Positions 1 through 8,130 of a DNA stretch of 51,549 nucleotides are shown here, in pieces. This DNA comes from an uncultured Clostridia bacterium (GTDB lineage Bacteria > Bacillota > Clostridia > Christensenellales > Borkfalkiaceae): positions 1 to 51,549 of the forward strand of contig CANROE010000013.1 in NCBI GenBank assembly GCA_947632195.1. The letters run 5' to 3'. A program made the position numbers and the translations under genes. The notes under the pieces were generated by a model. That model saw only the letters and a list, made by a program, of their open reading frames with translations, was not told the origin of the DNA and ran no database searches. Positions within the stretch are counted from its first letter, which is position 1. Each line of letters opens with the position of its first letter.

Positions 1-337
1 AATAATAAAGAGTTATTAAGGGGAAATTGAAGCGTTTTCTTCACTTTGAAGACGGCGTAAGACACTCATTGTCCAGTAATGAATATGTCGCCTAGAAAAG
101 CATAAAAATGCATATATTCAAGTTAGGAACTTTATGCGGACTTAGGCTCTTAATACCGAATCATAAGATCTGATTGGTGCTGAAAATCTGCGGCAAACTT
201 TTTTGAATGCAAAAAAAACAGGTCAACAAAGCTAATTTTTTCAATTTATAGAAAGAAAAATCTTACTTGAAGAAGCAAAAACAAGCGAAATTTTATTAAA
301 AATGGCGATTTTTGTAGCAAAATAGTGTGACTTTTGC
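1..337. other. AT-rich stretch of unknown nature, abruptly joined to spoVAD
   Basis: I see no coding region here. The stretch is clearly richer in A and T than the rest of the window, with many A and T tracts, and it changes abruptly to GC-rich spoVAD sequence near position 342. There is a small hairpin (AAAAAT/ATTTTT arms) at about 299-314. In the frame of spoVAD there is a stop codon (TAG) at 323-325, so the SpoVAD reading frame does not continue leftwards. It may be the end of an inserted element, or a misjoined contig end. Nothing in it identifies a specific element. Confidence 0.5.
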
Positions 338-733
338 TTGACAATGGCTCCCGCGGCGGCAGACACCATTCTTACCCACTTCCGCGAAACAGGCGAGGAG
401 CCCGAGGACTATGACCTCATCGTCACGGGCGACTTGGGCGCGCTCGGAAGCCGTATTCTCAAAGATTTAACGTGGGAAAAGGGGCTCGACATCGGCAAAA
501 ACCACGTCGATTGCGGCGAAATCATCTACAACGTTATCGAGGACGAGTTCCAGGGCGGGAGCGGCGCAGGGTGCTCGGCCGTGGTGCTCAACTCCTATCT
601 TTACACAAAAATGATGACGGGCGGCTTTAAGCGCATTCTGTTTGCGGCGACGGGTGCGCTTCTCTCTACCGTCTCCTCGGGACAGGGGGAGAGCATTCCC
701 TGCATCACGCACGCTGTCGTTTTGGAGAGGTGA
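338..733 (+). CDS. spoVAD: Stage V sporulation protein AD (SpoVAD), C-terminal part only
   Basis: The protein starts with MTMAPAAADT and continues with YDLIVTGDLGALGS and GCSAVVLNSYL. I recognise these as the C-terminal portion of SpoVAD, the thiolase-fold component of the SpoVA channel that moves dipicolinic acid in sporulation and germination. The family is usually about 330-340 residues; only about 130 are present. The nominal start is a TTG at 338, but MAPAAADT is normally internal to the family, so this is not a natural start. A stop codon lies upstream in the same frame at 323. The reading frame therefore breaks just before the ATG of MAPAAADT, where the base composition changes. Downstream, its stop overlaps the ribosome binding site of spoVAE, as expected for a spoVA operon. 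Whether the gene is dead, split by an excisable element, or cut by an assembly join cannot be decided here. Confidence 0.88.
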   Translation: MTMAPAAADTILTHFRETGEEPEDYDLIVTGDLGALGSRILKDLTWEKGLDIGKNHVDCGEIIYNVIEDEFQGGSGAGCSAVVLNSYLYTKMMTGGFKRILFAATGALLSTVSSGQGESIPCITHAVVLER

Positions 734-737
734 AAAA

Positions 738-1115
738 GTGGAATATTTGCAAATTTTATTGATGTTTATAAAGGCCTTTGCGGTGGGAGGGCTCATCTGT
801 GCGATCGCACAATTCATCATAAACTTCACCGACCTTACCGCAGGGAAAATTCTCGTCATCTTTATGCTTGCGGGGGTCGCACTGACGGCGCTCGGGTTGT
901 ATCAACCCCTCGTGGAATTTGCGGGAGCGGGGGCGACCGTGCCCATTTCGGGCTTTGGCTATCTGCTTGCAAACGGTGCGATGAAGGGGGCAGAAAAGGG
1001 GCTGTTTGCCGCGCTTACGGGCCCGCTCGTTGCGGCAAGTGCGGGCGTCTCCGCCGCAGTCGTCTTTTCCTTCATCATGGCGCTCATCTTTAAGTCGCAT
1101 ACAAAAAAGAATTGA
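738..1115 (+). CDS. spoVAE: Stage V sporulation protein AE (SpoVAE)
   Basis: This 125-residue hydrophobic protein matches SpoVAE, a membrane component of the SpoVA complex that carries dipicolinic acid into the forespore and releases it in germination. Typical features are the N-terminal membrane segment with FAVGGLICAIAQ, the segment GLYQPLVEFAGAGATVPISG, and the C-terminal ALTGPLVAASAGVSAAVVF segment ending in a short basic tail. Length is normal for the family (about 115-130). I chose the GTG at 738 because a GGAGAGG sequence at 724-730 lies 7 bases upstream and the family N-terminus matches from there; a longer reading from 642 only overlaps spoVAD. It follows spoVAD by four bases and is probably co-transcribed with it. 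Confidence 0.93.
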   Translation: MEYLQILLMFIKAFAVGGLICAIAQFIINFTDLTAGKILVIFMLAGVALTALGLYQPLVEFAGAGATVPISGFGYLLANGAMKGAEKGLFAALTGPLVAASAGVSAAVVFSFIMALIFKSHTKKN

Positions 1116-1159
1116 GGAGGGAGAAGGTTTTGCCCACCCCCTTAATCCCCCGAAGATGG

Positions 1160-1165
1160 TATAAT
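1160..1165 (+). promoter_or_regulatory. Possible -10 element upstream of the small unknown gene
   Basis: A TATAAT lies about 75 bases before the start of the small gene. I see no convincing -35 at 16-18 bp; a TTGCCC at 1130-1135 is too far away (24 bp). It is only a weak promoter candidate. Confidence 0.3.
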
Positions 1166-1241
1166 AGCACCATAAATATGCGGACGGCGCGGCGCTTCAA
1201 CACAAAAAACCGCTTGGTCCGCGGGCACAAAGGAGGAGATG

Positions 1242-1547
1242 ATGCCGAAAGCGGGGGCGGGAAAGAGAGCAGGTGCAAATATGAAAATGCCGCCCATGCG
1301 GAAGAACGCGCCGCCCCTTCTTTCGGAGCGGACGGTCAAAAGAGGGGAGCGCGAGTATGTCCGCCGCGACTATGAGGGCGGCACGGTCGATCTTGTCGCG
1401 TTCGACGAAACGCGAGGGCTTTGGGTCTATGAAATTTACGAATTTTCGGACGTTCCCGAAATGAACTATCCCTTCGAGGAGTGCCTCTTATCTCCCGTCT
1501 TTTACGCGCGGTATCTTTCGCGCATTTACGTCCTTCCCGCCGATTAA
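1242..1547 (+). CDS. Small protein of unknown function
   Basis: I do not recognise this roughly 100-residue protein. It has a strong ribosome binding site (AGGAGG at 1231-1236) followed by two adjacent ATG codons at 1239 and 1242; spacing favours 1242. The N-terminal 30 residues are basic and rich in Met, Pro and Ala; the rest (from about residue 32) looks globular, with many charged and aromatic residues such as YVRRDYEGG and VYEIYEFSD. There is no signal peptide, membrane segment or cysteine motif. It sits between spoVAE and the polysaccharide operon, on the same strand. The good ribosome binding site and an uninterrupted frame support it as a real gene. Confidence 0.6.
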   Translation: MPKAGAGKRAGANMKMPPMRKNAPPLLSERTVKRGEREYVRRDYEGGTVDLVAFDETRGLWVYEIYEFSDVPEMNYPFEECLLSPVFYARYLSRIYVLPAD

Positions 1548-1654
1548 ATTTTTTAGAAAATTGAGAGAAAATTTCGCGCCGAAAGAACGTTCCGAACAAG
1601 AGGTTTTGGGGCAAACGAACATCCCCCGCCGTTTGGAAATTTTATGTAAATTCC

Positions 1655-1683
1655 TTGCTTTTCCCTTTTGGGTGTAGTATAAT
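1655..1683 (+). promoter_or_regulatory. Sigma-A-type promoter of the polysaccharide operon
   Basis: TTGCTT at 1655-1660 and TATAAT at 1678-1683 are separated by 17 bp, preceding the first polysaccharide gene by about 35 bases. The spacer has no homopolymer tract, unlike the two promoters further right. It should drive the 12-gene operon that ends at the terminator at 13527. Confidence 0.75.
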
Positions 1684-1716
1684 GTCGAAGTTAGGATATA
1701 ATTCGGAAGAAGAACT

Positions 1717-2964
1717 ATGTTTGAAAAAAGCGCACAATTTAAGCCCTTTGAAAAAAAGGTATGGCTGTCCTCTCCCACAATGCACGGAGAAGAATTGCAA
1801 TGGATGTCCGACGCCTTTCACAAGAATTGGATGTCTACCGTGGGAGAAAACATCAACGAAGTAGAGCGTCTCGTCGCCGAAAAAATCGGCTGCAAATATG
1901 CCGTGGCGCTTGCAACGGGAACCGCTTCTCTGCACCTTGCGGTAAAACTGGCGGGAGTCAAGCGGGGAGATAAGGTGTTTTGCTCGGATATGACCTTTTC
2001 CGCAACGCTCAATCCCGTTGTCTATGAGGGGGGGATCCCCGTCTTTATCGATACCGAGCGCGAGACGTGGAACATGGACCCCGTTGCGCTCGAAAAGGCG
2101 TTTGAACTTTATCCCGAGGTCAAGCACATCGTCATCGCAAATCTGTATGGCACGCCCGGGAAAATGGACGAGATCCGCAAGATCGCGGACAAGCACGGCG
2201 CGGTGATCGTGGAGGACGCGGCGGAGAGCTTCGGGGCGACCTACAAAGGGAAACAGACTGGGACGTTCGGAGATGTCGGCATCATCAGCTTCAACGGCAA
2301 TAAGATCGTCACCGGTTCCGCGGGCGGTATGCTTCTGACCGATTGCTTGGAAGAGGCAAACAAGGCGCGGAAATGGTCCACGCAAAGCCGTGAAAACGCT
2401 CCGTGGTATCAACACGAGGAACTTGGCTATAATTATCGCATGAGCAATGTGATCGCAGGCGTCATCCGCGGCCAGCTTCCCCACCTGGAGGAACACATCG
2501 CGCAGAAAAAGGCAATTTATCATCGCTATCAAGAGGGCTTTCGGGGGTTTCCCGTCTCGATGAATCCCTATGATGAGGAGAATTCGGAACCAAATTTCTG
2601 GCTCTCCTGCCTTTTGATCGACGAAAACGCCATGTGCAGGCAGGTACGGGGGGAGCGCGAGGCGCTCTATCTTCCCGAGCACGGGAAGTCCTGCCCGACC
2701 GAAATTTTGGAGACGCTTGCGCGCTTCAATGCCGAGGGCAGACCAATCTGGAAACCCATGCACATACAACCCATTTTCCGCATGAACCCGTTTGTGACGC
2801 GGGAAGGGGACGGAAGAGGCAGAACGAACGCCTATATTGCGGGAGAGGGTGCAGACGTGGGAATGGATATCTTTGCGCGCGGGCTATGCCTTCCCTCGGA
2901 CAATAAGATGACGCCCGAAGAGCAGGATCGCGTTATAGAAATCGTAAGGGCGTGTTTCGACTGA
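1717..2964 (+). CDS. DegT/DnrJ/EryC1/StrS-family PLP-dependent sugar aminotransferase
   Basis: This 415-residue protein is a fold-type I aminotransferase of the DegT/DnrJ/EryC1 family, which transfers an amino group from glutamate to a nucleotide-linked keto-sugar. Visible signatures are GTASLHLA (about residues 68-75, phosphate binding), VEDAAESFGA (about 165-174; Asp167 would contact the pyridine nitrogen), and SFNGNKIVTGSAGG (about 191-204; Lys196 is the expected Schiff-base lysine). Length is typical (about 370-420). The closest described roles are PglE/bacillosamine-type aminotransferases, which suits its position directly before a PglC-like initiating transferase. A GAAGAAGA sequence ends four bases before the ATG. 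It is the first gene of the operon. A G7 run at 2028-2034 encodes two glycines in frame. Confidence 0.9.
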   Translation: MFEKSAQFKPFEKKVWLSSPTMHGEELQWMSDAFHKNWMSTVGENINEVERLVAEKIGCKYAVALATGTASLHLAVKLAGVKRGDKVFCSDMTFSATLNPVVYEGGIPVFIDTERETWNMDPVALEKAFELYPEVKHIVIANLYGTPGKMDEIRKIADKHGAVIVEDAAESFGATYKGKQTGTFGDVGIISFNGNKIVTGSAGGMLLTDCLEEANKARKWSTQSRENAPWYQHEELGYNYRMSNVIAGVIRGQLPHLEEHIAQKKAIYHRYQEGFRGFPVSMNPYDEENSEPNFWLSCLLIDENAMCRQVRGEREALYLPEHGKSCPTEILETLARFNAEGRPIWKPMHIQPIFRMNPFVTREGDGRGRTNAYIAGEGADVGMDIFARGLCLPSDNKMTPEEQDRVIEIVRACFD

Positions 2965-3797
2965 TGAAAGAATTCTTTGCCGATCTTATTTCAACTTGGT
3001 GGGGGATCCTGATCGTCTGTCTTGTCTGTCTTGCGGTTTGGCTTGTGCTTTCTGTGGCACTGTACAGACAGTTTTTCAAGCGGTTTTACGACGTTCTTTT
3101 GAGCGGGCTTGCGATCCTCGTATTTTCGCCCATTCTCTTGCTCTTGACCGTACTCGGAGCGATAAAGATGAAGGGAAATCCCTTTTTCACGCAACTGCGC
3201 CCGGGAAGGAGAAAAAAACTTTCCAAGCGCGTTTGCAAACAAAAAGGAGTTCCCTATGGGACGTATGGCGAGGAAAAGATCTTCAAGCTCGTAAAATTCC
3301 GCACGATGACTTGCGAAAAGGACGAAAACGGCGAACTTTTGCCCGACGAAAAGAGACTGACGAAATACGGCAAGTTCTTACGCAGTACGTCGCTTGACGA
3401 ACTCCCCGAGCTTTTCAACATCTTCGCAGGACAGATGTCCATCATCGGCCCGCGACCCCTTCTTGTGCGCGATATGGTCTTTATGACAGCAGAGCAAAGA
3501 AACCGTCATAACGTTCGGCAAGGGCTTACGGGGCTTGCGCAAGTGAACGGTAGGAACACTATTTCATGGGAACAAAAACTCGAATATGACCTTGAGTATG
3601 TGCACAAAGTTACTTTTGGGAAAGATGCGGTGATCTTTTTCAAGACGATAGGAAAAGTATTGAGCCGAAGCGATATCAACCGTGAAGGTACGGCAAGCGA
3701 CATCGACTTGGGCGATTGGCTGTTGCAAGAAGGAAAAATTGCGGAAGAAGAATACCGCATAAAACAGAACGAAGCGAAAAAGTTGTTGGTCCCATAA
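2964..3797 (+). CDS. Initiating sugar-1-phosphate transferase (bacterial sugar transferase family)
   Basis: This 277-residue protein belongs to the WcaJ/PglC/EpsL family of polyprenyl-phosphate sugar-1-phosphate transferases, which load the first sugar onto undecaprenyl phosphate at the inner face of the membrane. A membrane helix spans about residues 13-34 and the characteristic membrane-inserted helix about 42-68. Family motifs follow: KFRTM (111-115), SLDELPELFN (143-152, with the catalytic Asp-Glu pair 145-146), MSIIGPRPLL (158-167) and GLTGLAQVNGRN. I chose the ATG at 2964, which overlaps the stop codon of the aminotransferase (TGATG), over an upstream GTG at 2952. With the preceding aminotransferase it suggests an amino-sugar as first residue of the repeat unit, which is inference. 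Confidence 0.92.
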   Translation: MKEFFADLISTWWGILIVCLVCLAVWLVLSVALYRQFFKRFYDVLLSGLAILVFSPILLLLTVLGAIKMKGNPFFTQLRPGRRKKLSKRVCKQKGVPYGTYGEEKIFKLVKFRTMTCEKDENGELLPDEKRLTKYGKFLRSTSLDELPELFNIFAGQMSIIGPRPLLVRDMVFMTAEQRNRHNVRQGLTGLAQVNGRNTISWEQKLEYDLEYVHKVTFGKDAVIFFKTIGKVLSRSDINREGTASDIDLGDWLLQEGKIAEEEYRIKQNEAKKLLVP

Positions 3798-3810
3798 ACG
3801 GAGCAATATT

Positions 3811-4670
3811 ATGAGACTTGATGAATGGAATTTGTACAACCACGGTTGGCTTCCGCGTTGTGCACCGCATGAGACCCCCGATCTTACCTCTTTTGACCCG
3901 TCAAAATTGTTTGCGAGTAGGAGGGGGGGGTGCTTATTCGCTATACGACAGACTATGACCAATGCAAAACGCAGAATTGGTGGTATGTCGTAAAGGACGA
4001 TCCCTACGATATCTCAAAATTGAAAGCCAAACACAGATGGGTGGTAAAGCAAGGCGAAAAAAATTTCGAAGTAAAGAGGATCGATCCGAAATGCTTTTGC
4101 GAAGATATATTTCGTGTCGCCGTTGCCGCCTTTTCAGCTTACCCTGCAAAATACAGACCGAATTTGCAAAAGGAACAATTTTATAAAGACATTGAAGCTT
4201 GGAACGATTGCATGGTTTACGGCGCATATTTTCGTGAAACGGGAACGCTTGCAGGATATTGCATATTAAAAGACGAGGGGAGTTATATTTCGTTTCCTGT
4301 ACAAAAAACCGATCCCGAATATGAAAAGTACCAAGTCAATGCGGCGCTGGTATACTATGTTCTGCGTAAACTCGAACCTGCTTTAGCGCAGGGCAAATAT
4401 ATTTGTGACGGCGAGAGAAATATTTTACATGAGACTTCTTTTTCCGAATATCTGATCAAATATTTCGGATTCAGAAAGGCTTTTTGTACACTGCATTTGA
4501 TCCTTTCGCCAAAGATCAAATTTATCGTTGGGAGCTTGTTTCCCTTACGCAAAATGTTTTATAAGTTGGACGGGAACAAGTATATCCATTTGATGAATGG
4601 GATATTTCACATGAAAGAGATCATTCAAAGGCAAAATCGTGAAAAAACGAGAGGAACTCAATCGCTATAA
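3811..4670 (+). CDS. FemAB/GNAT-like polysaccharide-cluster protein, out of frame at a G8 tract
   Basis: Two frames meet at a run of eight G at 3923-3930. The first starts at ATG 3811 and gives about 40 residues ending FASRRGG; left alone it runs to a stop at 3993. The second, read from 3930, gives LIRYTTDYD, NWWYVVKDDPYDISKLKAK, VAVAAFSAYPAKYRP and KYICDGERN, and ends at 4670. The joined protein would be about 286 residues. I recall this architecture from polysaccharide-cluster proteins with a FemAB- or GNAT-like acyltransferase fold; substrate is unknown. One added G (G9), or two removed (G6), restores a single frame through GGVLIRYTT. The gene looks phase-OFF as written. A sequencing error is possible. 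A caveat is that AGGAGG at 3919-3924 sits five bases before a GTG at 3930, so a shorter 246-residue form could be made in any phase. Confidence 0.7.
3923..3930 (+). repeat. G8 homopolymer tract inside a coding region
   Basis: Eight consecutive G, followed by TGCTT. It lies exactly where the reading frame of the FemAB-like gene changes. Such intragenic tracts are classic slipped-strand contingency loci. The same G-run plus TGCT arrangement occurs in two promoters of this window. Confidence 0.8.
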
Positions 4671-4703
4671 CAAAAGGAATTTATGTACTATTGCCGAGGG
4701 ACA

Positions 4704-5549
4704 ATGGAAAAGTTTAGTGTTTTGATGTCGGTGTACATCAAAGAAGATCCCGAATTTTTCGATCAGGCGCTTGAAAGCATTCATCGTCAAACAGTACAAG
4801 CTGACGAGTGGGTCGTCGTGAAAGACGGACCCATTTCCGATGAATTGCAGGCGGTCATCGACAAGTACAAGGAGATGCAGGACGTCTGCATCAAGGAGGT
4901 GCCGCTTCCCGAAAACCGCGGGTTGGGTTTGGCGCTTGCGGCGGGCGTGCCCGAATGCAGTTATGAACTCATCGCCCGCATGGACACGGACGATATTGCA
5001 GTCCCCGAGCGGTTTGAACTTCAACTTTCGGAGTTTGAAAAGAATCCTGCGCTCGACCTCTGCGGAGGACAGATCGAGGAATTCGAAACGACTCCACAGG
5101 AGATCATAGGGGAGAGGCGCGTTCCGCTTACGCAGGAAGAGATCGCCCAGTATCAAAAGTTACGCTGTGCGTTCAATCACATGACGGTGATGTTCAAAAA
5201 GAGCAAGGTGCTCGAGGCGGGGAATTATAAGCATTGCCCGCTTATGGAGGACGACATGCTCTGGGTGGATATGCTTCTCCGCGGCGCCGTGTGCATGAAT
5301 TTGGACAAAACGCTTGTCTATGCGCGCACCAACCGCGATATGATCGCCCGCCGCGGGGGAATAAAGTATTATAAAAAATACAAAAACGCCCGCAAGATGA
5401 TCTTGGAGACGGGATTTATCACCAAGCGGGAATACAGAAAGACCAACCGCATTCAGCTCATCGTCTGCCTCATGCCCGGCTGGCTGCGGAAATTTGTGTT
5501 TTTCAAGCTGTTGCATAGGAAACGAGATAAAAAAACAGAGCAGCAATAA
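4704..5549 (+). CDS. Family 2 glycosyltransferase
   Basis: This 281-residue GT-A fold glycosyltransferase starts with FSVLMSVYIKEDPEFFDQAL, the nucleotide-binding strand of family 2. The metal-binding motif is MDTDD (Asp94 to Asp97), and MEDDMLWVDMLLRG near residue 190 resembles the acceptor-side ED motif. The C-terminus is basic and may lie on the membrane. It should add one sugar of the repeat unit from a nucleotide-sugar donor on the cytoplasmic face; the sugar cannot be read from sequence. I chose ATG 4704, which has a GAGGGA just upstream and matches the family N-terminus; an ATG at 4683 would add seven residues. Confidence 0.88.
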   Translation: MEKFSVLMSVYIKEDPEFFDQALESIHRQTVQADEWVVVKDGPISDELQAVIDKYKEMQDVCIKEVPLPENRGLGLALAAGVPECSYELIARMDTDDIAVPERFELQLSEFEKNPALDLCGGQIEEFETTPQEIIGERRVPLTQEEIAQYQKLRCAFNHMTVMFKKSKVLEAGNYKHCPLMEDDMLWVDMLLRGAVCMNLDKTLVYARTNRDMIARRGGIKYYKKYKNARKMILETGFITKREYRKTNRIQLIVCLMPGWLRKFVFFKLLHRKRDKKTEQQ

Positions 5550-5572
5550 CGAAGAAGGGGTGACTAAGGAAT

Positions 5573-6409
5573 ATGCTCACCGAAGTTCAAAAAAAATTAT
5601 TGGATATGCTGAAATGGTTCCATGCCTTTTGCGCTGAAAACCAAATCACATATTATGTTCTCGGCGGAACGTTGCTCGGCGCCGTACGGCACAAAGGCTT
5701 TATTCCGTGGGACGACGATATCGACATAGGCTTGCCCCGTGAAGATTACGAACGCTTGAAGCAAGGCGCATCGGGGCTTTCCGTGGATCGCCGTTATGTG
5801 TTGGAATCTCCTTCGGAAAATAAGGATTTTGATTACCTATTCTGCAAGTTGTATGATACGCAAACTACGCTCGTCGAACATACGCGGGTGCGCACCAAAC
5901 GCGGGCTCTTTCTCGATATTTTTCCGCTGGACGGGATTGGGAATACATACGAGGAAAGCCTTAAAAATTACAAAGGGATACTGACTGCGATCAATTTTTA
6001 CAATACAAGGGTTTGTGCATTGCGCAAGGGCAGAAAACTGTATAAAAATCTTGCGATCCTTGTGAGCCGTTGTATCCCGGGCATTTTTTATAACAAAAAG
6101 AAGAGAGCGGCCAAAATCGATCGCATGTGCGCTTCCCGTCCATACAATGAAAGTGTTTATGTCGGAAACCTGCTCGGGAATTGGGGAAAGCGCGAGATCG
6201 TGGAGAGGGCATGGATGGGGGTACCGACGCTCTATCCGTTTGAGGACATGCAAGTTTACGGGCCCTGCGACGCGGACAAGTATCTCACGGCAATTTACGG
6301 CGATTATATGCAGCTTCCGCCCGAGGAAAAGCGGGTGAGCAATCACGATTATCTCTACATGGATCTGAATACTCCTTACGCGGAATATCACGGGAGGAAA
6401 AAGAAATGA
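5573..6409 (+). CDS. LicD-family phosphotransferase
   Basis: The 278-residue protein carries the LicD signature near the N-terminus: YYVLGGTLLGAVRHKGF (about 27-43) followed by IPWDDDIDIG (44-53), the acidic nucleotidyltransferase-fold motif. LicD proteins transfer phosphocholine or related phosphate-linked groups (including ribitol phosphate in related enzymes) from CDP-donors to glycans. The length is usual for the family. A ribosome binding sequence AAGGA lies close to the ATG. The following gene overlaps by four bases and encodes an IspD/TarI-like cytidylyltransferase, which could make the CDP-donor for LicD; that link is inferred from the order of genes. Confidence 0.9.
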   Translation: MLTEVQKKLLDMLKWFHAFCAENQITYYVLGGTLLGAVRHKGFIPWDDDIDIGLPREDYERLKQGASGLSVDRRYVLESPSENKDFDYLFCKLYDTQTTLVEHTRVRTKRGLFLDIFPLDGIGNTYEESLKNYKGILTAINFYNTRVCALRKGRKLYKNLAILVSRCIPGIFYNKKKRAAKIDRMCASRPYNESVYVGNLLGNWGKREIVERAWMGVPTLYPFEDMQVYGPCDADKYLTAIYGDYMQLPPEEKRVSNHDYLYMDLNTPYAEYHGRKKK

Positions 6410-7122
6410 ACATTGCGCTCATCATAGCGGGCGGCTCGGGGACGAGAATGGGGCAGGATATCCCCAAGCAGTTCCTTTGCGTACACGAAAAGCCCGTTAT
6501 CATTTACACCTTGGAAAACTTCCAAAATCATCCCAAAATAGATGCGATCTATGTCGTTTGCATCGACGGTTGGCAGTGTGCGCTTGACGCCTATGCGAAA
6601 CAGTATAATATCACGAAATTGAAGGAGATCGTCACGGGCGGCTCCTCGGGACAGCATTCCATTTTTAACGGCGTGAAGGCGATCCATGCAAGGGAGACGG
6701 AAGATTCGTGTATCATCATCCACGATGGGATCCGTCCGCTCGTGGATGCGACGGTGATCGACAATGTGATCGAGACCTATCAAATATATGGGAATGCGGT
6801 CTCTTCCCTTCCTTATAACGAGCAAATTTTTGTCTTGAAGGACGAAAAAAGTACGCAAAGTTACGTTCCGCGGGAAACATTGCGGCGGGTCATGACGCCG
6901 CAGGCTTATCCGCTCGGCAAGCTCTACCATGCATATTGCACGGCGTCCGAGCGCGGCGTCGGGTTTACGGGTTCTTCGTATACAAACACCATGATGGTGG
7001 ACCTCGGAGAGACACTCTATTTCGCGCAGGGCTCGGAGAGAAATATCAAATTGACGACGAAAGACGACTTCGAACTTTTCAAGGCATATCTGCTTCGCCA
7101 AAAGGAAGGAGACCTCAAATGA
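6406..7122 (+). CDS. IspD/TarI-like cytidylyltransferase
   Basis: This 238-residue protein has the nucleotidyltransferase signature IIAGGSGTRMGQDIPKQF (about 6-23) and IIIHDGIRPLVD near residue 105, as in IspD (2-C-methyl-D-erythritol 4-phosphate cytidylyltransferase) and TarI (ribitol-5-phosphate cytidylyltransferase). Both use CTP and a polyol phosphate. Position between licD and an SDR epimerase, inside a polysaccharide operon, argues for a surface-glycan role (a CDP-polyol or similar donor) and not isoprenoid synthesis, but a housekeeping ispD cannot be ruled out from this window. It starts with an ATGA overlap with licD and ends in a TGA overlapping the next gene. Confidence 0.85.
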   Translation: MNIALIIAGGSGTRMGQDIPKQFLCVHEKPVIIYTLENFQNHPKIDAIYVVCIDGWQCALDAYAKQYNITKLKEIVTGGSSGQHSIFNGVKAIHARETEDSCIIIHDGIRPLVDATVIDNVIETYQIYGNAVSSLPYNEQIFVLKDEKSTQSYVPRETLRRVMTPQAYPLGKLYHAYCTASERGVGFTGSSYTNTMMVDLGETLYFAQGSERNIKLTTKDDFELFKAYLLRQKEGDLK

Positions 7123-8120
7123 CGCTTACTCCCTTGGAACGGGAAGATGTTTCGCTCGTTGCGGAAACTCCCTATCGCTGGCAAGCCCTTGCGGGGAAGC
7201 GCGTGCTCTTAAGCGGCGGAACGGGCTTTTTGGGCAGTTTTCTGTTGGAGGTTTTCCGCTACAGGAACAGCAAATACGGCGACAAGATCAAAGTAATATG
7301 CTTGACGCGCCGCGCACGGGAAAGCGATGAGACGGTGGAATATATTGAGCAGGATGTGACCGAACCCATCCGTTTTACAGGCGATGCGGATTATGTCATT
7401 CACCTTGCTTCCAACACGCACCCCGCGCAGTATGCCGAGACGCCCGTGCAGACCATCACCGCAAATGTCTTTGGCTGTTATAACTTGTTGGAGTATGCAA
7501 GAAAATGCGGCGCAAAGCGATTTCTTCTTGCTTCGAGCGTCGAAATTTACGGAAACGGAAGCGGAACTCCTATGAACGAAAATTTTTTGGGAGCGATCGA
7601 TTGCAATTCCGCGCGCGCAGGATACAACGAGGGGAAGCGGGTGAGCGAATCGCTGTGCCAATCGTTCCGTGCCCAATACGGCATAGACGCCGTGATCGCA
7701 CGCTTTGCACGCTGTTTCGGTGCGGACAAAAAGAAGGACAGTAAGGCAATCGCACAATTCTTCGACCGCGCCGTAAAGGGCGAGGACATCATTCTGAAGA
7801 GCGCGGGAGGGCAGCGGTTCTCCTATTGTTACGTTGCGGATGCGGTGGGCGGACTCATTAAAATTTCGCTTGACGGCAGGGACGGAGAGGCATATAATAT
7901 ATCCGAGAACGACGAGGGGAAAACGCTCGGGGATTACGCCGCCGAGATCGCGGCGCTCGCGGGCAGAAAGGTAGTTATGGATGTGCAAGAGGTGAAGGGC
8001 GCCTCCAAAGCCGATTATGCCGTCCTCGACTGCACGAAGTTAAAATCGCTGGGCTGGCAACCGATTTTTACCGTGACGGAAGGAATGAAACGAACGTATA
8101 GCATCTACAAGGGAGAATAA
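7119..8120 (+). CDS. NAD-dependent epimerase/dehydratase (extended SDR)
   Basis: The 333-residue protein has a Rossmann-fold dinucleotide-binding motif GGTGFLG (33-39), and the catalytic YxxxK as YNEGK (Tyr169, Lys173) with the Ser-rich LLASSVEIYG strand before it. These identify an extended short-chain dehydrogenase of the nucleotide-sugar epimerase/dehydratase type. The start at ATG 7119 overlaps the TGA of the cytidylyltransferase and is preceded by AAGGAAGGA. Because it is translationally coupled to an IspD/TarI-like enzyme and LicD, it may act on a CDP-linked or polyol-phosphate intermediate, but the substrate is not visible. Confidence 0.87.
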   Translation: MTLTPLEREDVSLVAETPYRWQALAGKRVLLSGGTGFLGSFLLEVFRYRNSKYGDKIKVICLTRRARESDETVEYIEQDVTEPIRFTGDADYVIHLASNTHPAQYAETPVQTITANVFGCYNLLEYARKCGAKRFLLASSVEIYGNGSGTPMNENFLGAIDCNSARAGYNEGKRVSESLCQSFRAQYGIDAVIARFARCFGADKKKDSKAIAQFFDRAVKGEDIILKSAGGQRFSYCYVADAVGGLIKISLDGRDGEAYNISENDEGKTLGDYAAEIAALAGRKVVMDVQEVKGASKADYAVLDCTKLKSLGWQPIFTVTEGMKRTYSIYKGE

Positions 8121-8130
8121 AACCGCAAAG

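Noticed and set aside
2028-2034. G7 run in the aminotransferase gene as a fourth contingency tract
   Set aside because: The run encodes two glycines in frame within an intact protein (YEGGIPVF), and shorter G runs of 6 are common in the window. A switch is possible but nothing supports it.
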